DNA of 64,000 nt from Chamaecyparis obtusa. Lineage: Eukaryota > Streptophyta > Pinopsida > Cupressales > Cupressaceae. The notes beneath the pieces were generated by a model, which was not told the DNA's origin, did not search any database, and worked only from the letters and a program-made list of their open reading frames with translations. The position numbers and the translations under genes are program-made. Shown in pieces: positions 13,318 to 23,424 of this stretch (positions are counted from its first letter, which is position 1; each line of letters begins with the position of its first letter). Location: the NCBI GenBank assembly GCA_027943335.1, contig BSBK01003253.1, positions 717,501 to 781,500 on the forward strand, read 5' to 3'.

Positions 13318-13660
13318 GAATGGATGCGCAGGAACAGTGAACAAATGCGCAGGGAATCTGAACATATGTGCAGTAACAGGAAATCCAAATTTTGCACATA
13401 TGCACAGCAACAGAGAATGCATGCGCAACTACACCTATTCTGCCAAAATGCTGTCAAAATACAAGTTTTTTACAAAATACATATGCGCAGCTCTATTTGA
13501 CATATGCGTAGCAAATCATGACAAATGTGCAACAAATCATGACAAATGCGCAATTTAACTTATAAATGCACAGTTTTAATGGATAAATGCACAGTTTTAA
13601 TGGATAAATGCGCAGATTTACAATTTTTTCAACAAATGCGCAATTGTAGACTACAAATGT
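13318..13660. repeat. Tandem array of degenerate ~21-bp units (core AAATGCGCA)
   Basis: At least 14 occurrences of AAATGCGCAG/AAATGTGCAA-type cores are spaced mostly 21 bases apart, with a larger gap at 13.43-13.48 kb. The best-conserved units lie at 13.50-13.62 kb (TTTTAATGGAT spacers repeated). The array runs right up to and into the 5' LTR edge at 13658. Confidence 0.8.
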
Positions 13661-15151
13661 GCAATTTGGCCAAGAATGAAATGTTACAACTCAGATTTTT
13701 GAGAAAAAGATGAGAAAAACAGCCAAGGAAAGTTGATTTCGGAGTAGTTGATCAGGACAGAGGTCCCACTGGGCATGCCAGAATGTAGACTAGGCTTTTG
13801 AGGATACCTGTTTTGAAATCTTCAAGCCAAACAAACATTAGATTTTAACCTAGCATGAAATCAATCCAAAACAAAAAAGCTCTAAGCTAAGCCACCTCAG
13901 ATTGAGCTAAAACAGGTGCACCCAAGCACTGTTTGATTTGCTCTTGCTTAAGGGGATGTGGGTGTGCTCTCTAAGCACTTGGAGCATACTCTAATGCTTT
14001 TTAAGATGATTTGAGACTCATGAAAACCCAAAAAAATGGCACAATAATGGGTAGAACACCCAAAATTGCCCCTAAGGCTTCAAGAACTCAAATATGATGC
14101 TTGTTATAGAGATTAAGCTACATGATGTTTATGCTAAGATTGATTTTAGACCAAATAGAGATGTGATATGACGCTATGCTTATGCAAAACAATGGAAGAA
14201 ACTAGGTTAATCCATTAAATCTATGCTAAGATGTGTTTTAAGAAAGCTTGAAAATGATGAAAAACTAACAATTAGTATTGATTATGCTAAGTCTAGAGCT
14301 AAATGAGCATGACAACAATGCTTGAAATAAAAGGTGAATAGGTGCTTTGCTCTTAGAAATGAGGAGTACTTATAGGCTTTTGGAAGGGCTTGGGTTAGGA
14401 GGATAGGTTAGGGTTTGGGGTAAGGTTAGGGTTTGAGTCAAAGGGGATAAGGATGAAGACTTTCTAGAAGAGTCTAGGCTTTGGATGAGGATAAAGACTT
14501 TCTAGAAAATTCTAAGCTTTCTAAGGATAAACATGGAATTTAGGAAATAAATAATTTTTTATTTATCTCAAAGGCTTTAATGAATTTGAGGCTCATTAGG
14601 GGAAGGGTTTGACTAAGAGTCAAAGGAGACTTAGATTAGCTTAGGGAAAGTAGGTAATTTCCCCTAAATGGGTTTAGGGAAGGATTAGGAAAGTTCTAGA
14701 AGAGTCTAGAGTTTTCCTAGGGTAAATTAGGAATTGAGGATTAATATTTAATCTTAATTAAATATTCTTGAGTTGGGATTAGGGTTAGGAAATGATGGGA
14801 TTAGCCTTTAATCGAAATTAAAGAAAGATTAGAAGATTCTAGAAGAGGTTAGTGGTCTTAAGGAAATTGGCCAAGTTTTGGGCAAAAAATAAATAAATTA
14901 TTTATTTTGGGATTTTTGGTCAATTTATTAATTAAATAATTAATAAATAGGAGAATAATGTTTAAATAAGATTTAAACATTTTTTGGAGGGATTCCTTAA
15001 TTAAATATTTTTAATTAAGGTAAAGGGATTTAATGGCATAAAAATTAATTAATTAATTAAATAAATAATTAATTAATTAATGATGATGTCATCAGGGATT
15101 TTTCAGAAAATAAAAATACTTTATTTTCTAAAGGATTTTTAGGTGTCTACA
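13658..15151 (-). repeat. 5' LTR of nested element
   Basis: This 1494-bp LTR is the partner of 5235-6732. Its inner edge (TGTGCAATTTGG on the plus strand) is itself the last unit of the 21-bp tandem array to its left, so the exact LTR/leader junction is ambiguous by a few bases. Confidence 0.9.
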
Positions 15152-16456
15152 GTATGATAACCAAAAATCATCATAGTCAACACATAACACAAGAGATTTA
15201 ACATGGAAACCCTGTAAAGGGAAAAACCACTTGGGACCGGCAACCCAAAATATTATTCACTCTTTTGAAGTGAGCTCAGTGAAGAGCCAACCCTGTTAAA
15301 GGTTACAAAACACACTGTAAGGTGTGACCTTATTAGAGGGTTTAACACTAATAGTTATCGTGCAACCAGCATTCACTATGGGATTGATAGGATAACAATG
15401 TACATTCTATGAATGACATATAAGACTTTCAAGTCCGCTCAGTTAAGAGATTTATCTATTTACAATGGTTAAACTATAACAATAGCTGATGTGATTACAA
15501 TACAACTTATTTTGTAGATGTTCATATCTATACTTAAGCTCATTCAAATCCTCTAATCAATATATCAATTCTGTTCAACAATATTCAGTAACTTACTATC
15601 CTTCGGTAATAGCTTTCTGACACTCAATAATCTCTGCAGTTTGGTTCTCCTTTAACTAATCTGATCAGGCATGCATGAAGCTATGTTCACGTGATATCTC
15701 TATGGTATTCTATCTTCCAGCATTTGTAAACAATGAAATCACTGTCTCTTAAATAGACAAGTAAACTATTTTAATTTCAACCATTAGATTTTGCTGCTTA
15801 ATCTCCTCCATTGATTTTGCCACTTTAACCTTCCTCGATTGATGTGTCAGTAACATATTTTGTTTCCATCCTTTAGATCTTCTTCAAATTGTGTTAGTCG
15901 TAGATCTTCGTAATAAACATTATCTTCCACCCTGATTTTGAGGTACTTTCCAGCTCATCAATTTATGTCGGCTAAACTGATCACTTGGTTCCTTTCTTCA
16001 TGCTCTGTTGATAAAGAAATGCATCAATGCAAACAAGCTCAATTAGTACTGTCACTCAGTATACACTACACTTGCTCAATGTATACTGGAATGCTTCTTT
16101 AAACGACCACACTGCCTTGTGCATTTTAGCTCTTTTCTTCATCATAGATGAATGCAACATAATCAAGTCAATAACATAAGGTTGTAGACTCATCAATAAG
16201 TTACCCAATGTATTCCTTATCCTCATTTGTCATATCCATCTTCCACATATAGATATATATGTTCTTCATCTCTTTTCTCCTTTCTATAGATGTTTAAGTA
16301 TTTGTAACTTAAAAGATAAGTACTATCAAAAATAGTTGACATCAATGACAACATATTACTGATTTAATCATCTTACATATCTAATCAACAACTCGATGAT
16401 CTCTAATCATTGATCTTCATGTCATTTAGTTTATTCAAATCAGTTGTAGTTCATCA

Positions 16457-16472
16457 ATCTCTCCTTTTAGCA
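16457..16472 (-). other. Copia polypurine tract
   Basis: On the minus strand GCTAAAAGGAGAGAT directly precedes the 3' LTR. The purine-rich run next to the LTR is where plus-strand DNA synthesis is primed. Confidence 0.75.
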
Positions 16473-17401
16473 TTGATGGCAACACAAGCAATATGAAATA
16501 TGTCATACACATACCAAACATGTATTTTACAACTATACAAACAAATATTATGGCTCAGTGAGCTCTCCCTAGCTTAATTTAATGTGTTTAATTACTACAT
16601 TACACAACAACATTATTTGTGTAGACATTCTTCTACATATTTGATCTTTTGAGCTCCTTTTGTTCTTAGCAACAAGTCTTCAATGCTCTCCCTAACTTCT
16701 TTAGTTTATCTCTCCCTTAGAAAGATGTATCATGATCTTGATCCTAAGATTTCTCTCCCTTTGTCATTTCAGATCTCTCTCCAATATTCTGCTCTGTTTC
16801 ATATTTGAGATCTCTCTCCCTTTGACAACAATGCTAAAGAATAATATAAAATATACAGCTCTATAGTAGCCAAGTAACTCATTGTTGTTCGGTGCTTACT
16901 GGGTATCTTTGTATACTGTTATGTAAATCTGTTCCAGTTTCTCAAACCTTTCACAAACTTAGATAGAATCCAAAGTGTGAACTATGTTGCATCAACATGA
17001 ATGATCTTCTGATAAGATTAGGTTGATGCAACCTCTAGATCACATTAGTGACCGGTAGTCAGGGGATGAACCCCAAGTCTAGTCCTCAAATATTCAAAAG
17101 TTTTCTTCGGTAGAGGCTTTGTGAAAATATCAGCAAGTTGTTATTTTGATGTAACATACTCCAATCCGACTTGCTTCTCATGTACTTGTTCTCTTAAGTA
17201 GTGATACTTGATAGATATGTGCTTTGTTTTTTAGTGCATCACTGGATTCTTTGAAATTATATTAGTTTCATTAGTAATAGATTCACAATATATAATCACC
17301 AGCTGAGTGATTACCTCATTCATACCTTCCAACACTTGCTTGATGTAAGCAATACTTGAGCAGTTTGTAGCAACAACAACATATTCTGCTTCGACAGTGG
17401 A
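16473..17401 (-). other. Copia 3' non-coding region and decayed RNase H end
   Basis: This lies between the RNase H frame and the polypurine tract. Text at 17.1-17.4 kb still reads as the C-terminal part of copia RNase H in broken frames; 16.5-17.1 kb looks like the 3' untranslated region. No separate gene. Confidence 0.6.
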
Positions 17402-17725
17402 CTAAGAAATACAAGGGTTTTTCTTACTTTTCCATTTAACAAGTCTTTCACCAAAGAAAAATGCTCCTCTAATTGTACTTTTTCTATCATCTATATTTCC
17501 AGCCCAGTCTGCATCGGTGTAGACTTTGATTTCAAACTTGCCTTCCTTTGGATACCATAAACCATAATCCTTTGTTTTCTTCAGGTATCTCAAGATTGTC
17601 TTTGTAGCAACCATGTGTGACTCTCTAGGATTTGCAGAAAATCTAGCAACTATCCCAACAACATGTGTTATATCTGGTCTACTATGCACTACATACATCA
17701 ACTTACCAATCATGGATTGGTACAA
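17402..17725 (-). pseudogene. Copia RNase H domain
   Basis: The frame MYQSMIGKLMYVVHSRPDIT ... YLKKTKDYGLWY ... VYTDADWAGNIDDRKST is the standard copia connection/RNase H segment. The D of YTDADWAG is one of the metal-binding residues of RNase H, which degrades the RNA strand after reverse transcription. It stops early at 17402 and is in a different frame from the reverse transcriptase upstream. Identification is secure; it is not functional here. Confidence 0.88.
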
Positions 17726-18447
17726 TGTTCAGTTTACCTCTATAGTTTCATCATCTTTGGTCAGTTTGCAGCCTGTGACCATCGGTGTTCCAACTGGTTT
17801 AGCATCTTCCATGCCAAATGTTTTCAATACTTCCTTTATGTACTTCCTTTCATATATAGATTGTTGTTCTCACTAGTTCTAATAAAACCAATACTCAACA
17901 AATAGTTATGTAGCCTTTCATACCAGGCTCTCGGTGCTTTCTTTAAACCATACAAAGCTTTATGTAATCTACATACCATGTCTTTCTTTTCTGGACCCAC
18001 GAAACCTTCTGGTTGTTCTATGTAGACTTTTTCTTCTAGTATCTCATTCAGAAAAGCAGACTTAACATCCATGTGATAGACTTTGAACTTTTTGTGTGCA
18101 ACATATGCAAGTAACATCCGGACTCCTTCTAATCTATCAATAGGTGAAAAAATTTCACCATAATCTATTCCTTCCTCCTGTGCATATCCCTTGCATATTA
18201 GTCTAGCTTTGTTTCTTGTAACCTCTCCATTCTTATTAAGTTTGTTTGTAAAAATCCATTTAGTACCAATAACATTCTTATCTTTTGGCCTAGGTACTAA
18301 AGTCCATGTCTTGTTTTTCTCTATCTTTTCTATCTCTTCTTTCATTGCATTTACCCATTCATCATTTTCCATTGCAACATTTACATTTTTCAGTTCAAAC
18401 TCACAAACTAAGCATGTACCTTGTCTCAACTTACTTCTTGTCATCAT
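17726..18447 (-). pseudogene. Copia reverse transcriptase, catalytic YVDD region deleted
   Basis: The N-terminal part is clear: TGTKWIFTNKLNKNG-like, KARLICKGYAQEEGIDY, YHMDVKSAFLNEILEEKVYI, YGLKKAPRAWYERL. After SENNNLYMK the text jumps to what normally lies about 90 residues further on (KEVLKTFGMEDAKPVGTPM, read near 17.79-17.81 kb). The YVDD active-site block and the following loop are missing, through an internal deletion of roughly 250-300 bp. A frame change follows. The enzyme could not work. Confidence 0.88.
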
Positions 18448-18636
18448 GTCAGCTTGTCTGTCTCCAATGATTTGGTTCTCAGGATGATGTCTTCTAAAAA
18501 ATCTTGCCAGTACTTGGTCTCTTCTTTATTGTTCATCCTATGCTGGTTCATTTTCTTGCTCCGTAGGTCCTTCCTGCTCATCGATTTCTCTTTCATGTTC
18601 CTCGGTGTTTCTTTCCTGCTGACCAGTTGACACAGT

Positions 18637-18984
18637 CTATGACTTCAGTAGAAACTCTAGATGTTCAATGTAAGTGAATCTATCATAGTCTTCTGGCTCT
18701 TTTGTGCTTTCTTCTACATTCATATCATCAAACCCATCAACCCTGACATTAGCATTTTCAATCATTTTGTTAGTAACTTTATTTAGACACTTGTATGCTT
18801 TTCTTTTAGTGGAATATCCAAGAAATATCCCTTCATCACCTTTTGAGTCAAACTTTCCATTTCTATCATCTTTCAGAATAAAGCATTTACTTTCAAAAAT
18901 TTTAAAGTAACTTACAGTGGGTTTGTGACCAAACCATAAGTCATAAGGTGTTTTATTAGTGTCCTTCAATTGTACTTGATTCAA
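18637..18984 (-). pseudogene. Copia integrase C-terminal region / linker
   Basis: The frame includes KTPYDLWFGHKPTVSYFKIF and GIFLGYSTKRKAYKCLN, the hallmark stretch between copia integrase and reverse transcriptase. It is in the same frame as the integrase core to the right and the reverse transcriptase to the left. Only in-frame stops separate them, e.g. those in the APRTPQ*NEIVERR region near 19.11 kb. Those stops are explained by single transitions. Confidence 0.85.
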
Positions 18985-19128
18985 TACATAAACAATTGTG
19001 CTAACTGCCTCTCTCTAGTATGTATGAGCTACATTCTTTTCTATCATCAGTGTCCTTGTGCAATCAACAATTGACCTATTCCTCCTTTCAACAATCTCAT
19101 TCTATTGAGGTGTTCTCGGTGCAGAGAC

Positions 19129-19608
19129 CTATCTTTTTATACCATGCTCATTACAATAGTTAGTAAATTCATCAGAAATAAATTCACCACCTATGTCAGA
19201 TCTTAAGCATTTCAATTCTTTACCAGTCTCTTTCTCTACCTTTTCTTTATACCATTTGAACATCTTAAATGCTTCTAATTTTTCCTTTAAGAACATGACA
19301 ATCATTAATCTAGTGTAATCATCAACAAAAAGAATGAAATATCTATCTCCATCATAACTCTGAGTTCTCATGGGACCACATAGTTCAGTGTGAACTAACT
19401 CCAGTATTTTCTTTGTTGAATAATCTTTTCTTTTGAAACAAGATTTTATCATTTTACATTTATGACATTCATGACACATAACATGATCAGGATTTGTTAA
19501 GTTAGGCAGACCTCTAACCTTTTTCTTTTTACTGATCTTAATCATATTATCAAAATTCACATGACATAACATTTTATGCCACAACCATGCATCCTCATTT
19601 TTCATCAT
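19129..19608 (-). pseudogene. Copia integrase core (catalytic Asp changed to Glu)
   Basis: The pre-integrase zinc region (WLWHKMLCHVNFDNM ... CHECHKCKM) is followed by the rve core: LVHTELCGPM, FVDDYTR and LRSDIGGEF. In active copia elements the first motif is HTDLCGP; here the first catalytic aspartate is a glutamate, and NGGEF is IGGEF. The frame ends at a TAG at KR*VSAPRTPQ, probably from CAG. Confidence 0.88.
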
Positions 19609-20388
19609 TAAATAGGTAGACTCAATATTGTCAAGATAAAATAAGTTACCTTTCGATTGTGCTCCTGTTCCAACAAGTTTTCCTCCATCTCAAATATCCT
19701 TATCTTATTTATCTCAAAAGCTACTCGGTGACCTGAATTGTTCAGATGTGCCACACTTAGCAAATTATATTTTAGTCCTTCTTCCCAATAAGCATTATCA
19801 CATTTTAATTTATCATTTATCATCAAGGATCCTTTTCCTCTAACCATACAAGGTGTATCATTACCCATTTTTACAAATCCTCCATTATATTGCTCAAGAT
19901 GATCAATTTTTTCTTCATCACAAATCATGTGATGTGTACAACCACTATCAATGATCCATGTATCATTTTTATTAACTTTAGAAACTAGTGTTGTTTCTAC
20001 ATACCTTTCTTCTTCCTTAGAATCATCCTTCATCACAACAAATACTACTGTACAGTCATCATCTAAATCAGTGTCAGTATAATTCTCTTCAGCAATGTAA
20101 CATACCTTTTTACCTTTATCATTATTGTCTCGATTGTCTCTATTGTAGTGTCGGTAACTTTTGTTGTTTCTCCTCCCATAGCTTCCTTCACCAGATCGGT
20201 CTTTGTTTCTATCATCTTCTTTCCTGTTTAGGCATCTAGTAGCAATATGACCAACTTCTTTGCAGTTAAAGCATGCTAAAGGTAATTTACCCTTATATCT
20301 ACCTTTACCTTTAGGTAATCTTCTGGCCATCTAAGAGCTTCAAGTTCATCAAGCTCATTATCATTATTACTATCATTATCATTGTATG
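19608..20388 (-). pseudogene. Copia Gag C-terminus (zinc knuckle) and protease
   Basis: The minus-strand frame from about 20390 reads SNNDELDELEAL, then ARRLPKGKGRYKGK. It continues to the CCHC knuckle CFNCKEVGHIATRC, a basic Asn/Arg-rich region, and the protease active site WIIDSGCTHHM (D-S-G). The frame is lost near 19.65 kb, just before the integrase. Zinc knuckle binds element RNA; protease cleaves the polyprotein. The N-terminal side is cut by the inserted element at 20389. Confidence 0.88.
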
Positions 20389-21355
20389 CACCCTAAAATG
20401 GTCGCCTAGACTTTGGACCCCATTTATTTGATCTATCAACCCTGAATCATTTTGATCAATAATCAATATTTTCAACATTATCAATTTCTTGATCAAGTCT
20501 TAATTTCGATCATATATTGGATTTTTATCCTATGGGCTAATCATTTATCCTAAGTCTTTATTTGATTAAGGAATATTTCCTCCCCTTTTGATTAAATAAA
20601 AAGCCCCACCTTTCCTCTTGTCCTAAGTTGCACAAATAAAGCATTATTCCTATTTTACAAAAAGGAAAAAAGTACTTTTTGTCTCACATGAGGCTCAAAA
20701 GTCAACACTTCACTCTCATTGGAGGATACTTGTGCACATGGATTGCTCCTCTTTCAACCTCCACCGCTGATTAAGACTTTTGCCTCTTAATCTCAATGGT
20801 CCGTTCCTTTGCATTTCTTATAAAACGAAAGCTCTCTCCTCCATTTTCATGTCATGTTTTTGAATACTAATCTTATGCTGCAGGTTTTCTAGGTCATTTG
20901 GAGCTTTCTTTGAAGACACTCTTGCATCCAAGATTTTTGTTGTTGCATTTCATTTAGTTTCATATTTGCTTCCATAGTTGCATGATAATGACATTCTTGG
21001 TGTAGATTTCCTTTTATGCAATAGATTAATCTCACATAGTCTAAATAGGAAGGATTTGTAACACTTGTTCTTCCCTTTTCATAAGATACTTTGCATATTT
21101 GCATCCTCATTTTAGTTGCATTGCATTGCATTTTTATAGTGATTCTTGAGGATATTGGCACTCTTGCCCTTGTCCTCACTTGAATCTCTCATTGTGCGGT
21201 TGACTAGCAAGGTCACAAGCTTGTAGCTCTAGCTGAGAGCAAATACTTCATAGTCCCTTGCAACTCCATGCATAGAGAGCTATGAGCCGCTTTGTGAGGC
21301 CTCATTCTTGAGCAACCTTGCATGTAATGGTTCATAGAAGTGCACCATTTTAGTG
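20389..21355. mobile_element. Candidate ~0.97-kb DNA element with short inverted ends inside copia gag
   Basis: The left end reads CACCCTAAAATGGT and the right end, reversed, CACTAAAATGGTGC, an imperfect inverted repeat of about 12 bp. The copia gag frame stops being recognisable exactly at these limits and resumes on either side. The interior has no recognised gene. A direct target duplication could not be read with confidence. The CACTA-like end is suggestive of that superfamily, but other small DNA elements are possible. Confidence 0.5.
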
Positions 21356-21937
21356 TGTACAATCATCATGTCTACTGCTAGACTTATTGATCTTTAGAGA
21401 AGACATAAAAGCATATTCAATAGTCGGTACAACACTATTATCATAGTTGTTAAGCTCAAAAGTTGTTAGCCTACCAATCAAATTATCAAGAGTGAGAGTA
21501 TTACTAGGTGCAAACCTCATTTCATGTATTACAGATATTTTGATTGCATAGACCGGTAATAAGGTTCTAAGAATTTTTCTTACCACTGTATCTTATTCAA
21601 TAACACCACCAAATCCTCTGATAGCATTAACTACATCCTTTATTCAGTTTGTGTACTACACTATGTTTTCACCTTCTTTCATCTTCATATCATCAAATCT
21701 TCCTCTTAGACTTTTAGCTCTGTCTCTTTTCACATTTGCATCTCCACTATAAACTTGAGCTAGTTTATCCCACATATCCTTAGAAGTAGAGCAATCTTTG
21801 ACATCTTCAAATTCAACATCTGTCAGAGCAGCAACAATCTCCATCATAGTGACATTATGCTCATGTCTATCTCTTAATTGATCAAGATTCAAAGGTCGAG
21901 TAGGCGGTGCAAGGTGTCCATTCTCCAATAGAGTGAG
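21356..21937 (-). pseudogene. Copia Gag, N-terminal and middle part
   Basis: Two pieces in one frame: 21928-21656 (LDQLRDRHEHNVTMMEIVAA ... KDMWDKLAQVYSGD ... KSLRGRFDDMKMKEGENIV) and 21586-21356 (VRKILRTLLPVYAIKISVI ... LTLDNLIGRLTTFEL). Both match the UBN2-type gag domain of plant copia elements (capsid). A stop lies between them. The frame begins on the far side of the DNA transposon, near 32.61 kb (KLNKDNFTIWQS). It reads across the insertion point when the 10.6-kb element and one TGAG are omitted. Confidence 0.85.
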
Positions 21938-21969
21938 GGGTCATCCCACAATAGTGGGTTACACTTTTT
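21938..21969 (+). repeat. Left terminal inverted repeat of DNA transposon
   Basis: 32 bp: GGGTCA, one T, then CCCACAATAGTGGG and TTACACTTTTT. The inner 14 bases are a near-palindrome, so each end could fold or bind a symmetric dimer. Confidence 0.92.
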
Positions 21970-21999
21970 GGCTTGAATTGACACTGACCTTCCAATTTT

Positions 22000-22740
22000 C
22001 AGAAAAACTTCGACATTCCGATGCATATTGCTGTTCAACTATTCGAAATCAGAAAATGATGTAAACTAGAGTCCTTTCGGATTTTCTGTGTAGAATCTAA
22101 ATATATTTTTTTTTTTATTTTTTAAATTAATTTAAATCAAAATTTATTTCTCCCACAAAAACTAGTATGTTGCTGAAAATGGCATTTTCAAAGAGTTACC
22201 ATGACTGCGTAATGCATAACTTTTTTTCTATAAAAGCTATCAATGTGATTCTTTCAAATATAGTTTGGTAACATCCATACTGAAGGCATCCAATTGGTTT
22301 CAAGACATTATCACATTTTTTGCATATTTTATGTATGCTCAAAGTCGACCAAGCTAGTTTTTTGACCTACTTTCACTGCGTAACGCATAACTTCTTTTGT
22401 ATATATCGGATTTCAAATTCATTTTTTTTGGTAGAAAGAAGACTCTAAGATGAAGGGCACTGATATTTTTCAAAATTTTTATTATATTTTCTACTATTTT
22501 CTATTGAACGTCAAAGTCATATGTTTGAATTGGCCAAAAAACCAACATTCGTTTCATGTCAAACAACATACACCTAATGAATTCAAAACTGGTCAAGAGT
22601 ATAGTCGTTAGAAAGCTGACTCAGAGCACTTTTGCATGGACTCAAGGTCATTTTTTGAATGTTTCATTTGACCCTAGTGCTTCAACCCTGAAACTCAAAA
22701 ATGTGTTGTTTTCTGTTGGCTTTTGACAAAAAGTCCTAGA
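22000..22740. other. Left non-coding arm of the DNA transposon
   Basis: No gene. The phrase ACTGCGTAA.GCATAACTT occurs twice (about 22206 and 22377), a loose direct repeat of roughly 170 bp. The rest is AT-rich. Confidence 0.6.
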
Positions 22741-22747
22741 AAGGAAG

Positions 22748-22922
22748 TTTCGAATGAAACTAGTTTCGTTCGAAACTTCTTACTTTCATTCGAAACTACT
22801 TTCATTCGAAACTAAAAAATGCTAACCCCGGGTTGACATCTGTGTCAACATCCGGGTCAAGAGAGTTTCAAATGAAAGCTAACTGGTTTCGAATGAAAGT
22901 TAAATTTAACTTTCATTCGAAA
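22748..22922. promoter_or_regulatory. Left subterminal repeats, 7 copies of TTTCATTCGAAA-type motif
   Basis: Seven copies of GTTTCATTCGAAAC or its inverse, most with 0-2 changes, occur in both orientations about 0.8-1.0 kb from the left end and 50-220 bp upstream of the TATA-like box of the transposase gene. Repeated subterminal motifs in other transposons (En/Spm, Ac) are transposase-binding sites; the same role here is inference. Confidence 0.75.
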
Positions 22923-22967
22923 CTCATGTAGGCCAATTTGGTGTTTTTTCATGATAGCGATGATCGC

Positions 22968-22978
22968 ATATAAATATA
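22968..22978 (+). promoter_or_regulatory. TATA-like box of the transposase gene
   Basis: ATATAAATATA lies about 135 bp before the proposed start codon at 23106 and just downstream of the left subterminal repeats. Confidence 0.55.
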
Positions 22979-23424
22979 AGAGCCATTTTCTCAATATTTT
23001 AATTCAGAGCTACAAAATAATTCATATTTTACATATAAAAAAGACATTTGAAGTTGTATTTTCCTACATTTTGTGATATTTTAGTGGAATAATCATGCAA
23101 AAGTGATGGGGAATCAGAAAAGAAGGCAAAATAAGAGTGCTCGACATTACTCACCAGAAACTAAAGAGAGATTACGAAGAGAAGCTCGTGAAAGGTATCA
23201 TCGTGTGAGACAAGGTGTGACCCTATCTCTCTCTCTCTCTGTGTGACTATATATCATAATTGATGATTATGACATATGTTAATGAAGTTCATGTAAGCAC
23301 ATGATATTGCAATTTCTAATTAGACCTAGAATATATTCAATAAAGAGCATGTCTTATTAATAGCTACATATATTAGGACTTGAATAATATGTACATGTAT
23401 ACACTTGTATTAGTCAACTTAATC

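Larger units (their letters stand above)
5235..15151 (-). mobile_element. Nested LTR retroelement without recognisable pol (LARD-like)
   Basis: Two LTRs of about 1.5 kb (5235-6732 and 13658-15151) are nearly identical over most of their length and bound a 6.9-kb interior. The direction is minus: a purine tract, AAAGAGGGGCAAAA on that strand, abuts TGTAGACAC at the left LTR. The interior has a frameshifted Pro/Ser-rich reading frame (9073-11676) but no reverse transcriptase, integrase or RNase H in any frame. It therefore looks non-autonomous, probably gypsy-derived. Two oddities are a 50-bp rather than 5-bp flanking duplication and a tandem array where the primer site should be. Confidence 0.85.
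4995..16456 (-). repeat. Copia 3' LTR, split by a nested element
   Basis: The two parts, 4995-5233 and 15152-16456, together align along their length with the intact LTR at 32718-34209. They are separated by the nested element at 5235-15151 and share a 50-bp overlap (5184-5233 equals 15152-15201 but for one base). TG...CA ends are present. The two LTRs differ by many substitutions, so the copia insertion is not recent. Confidence 0.92.
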
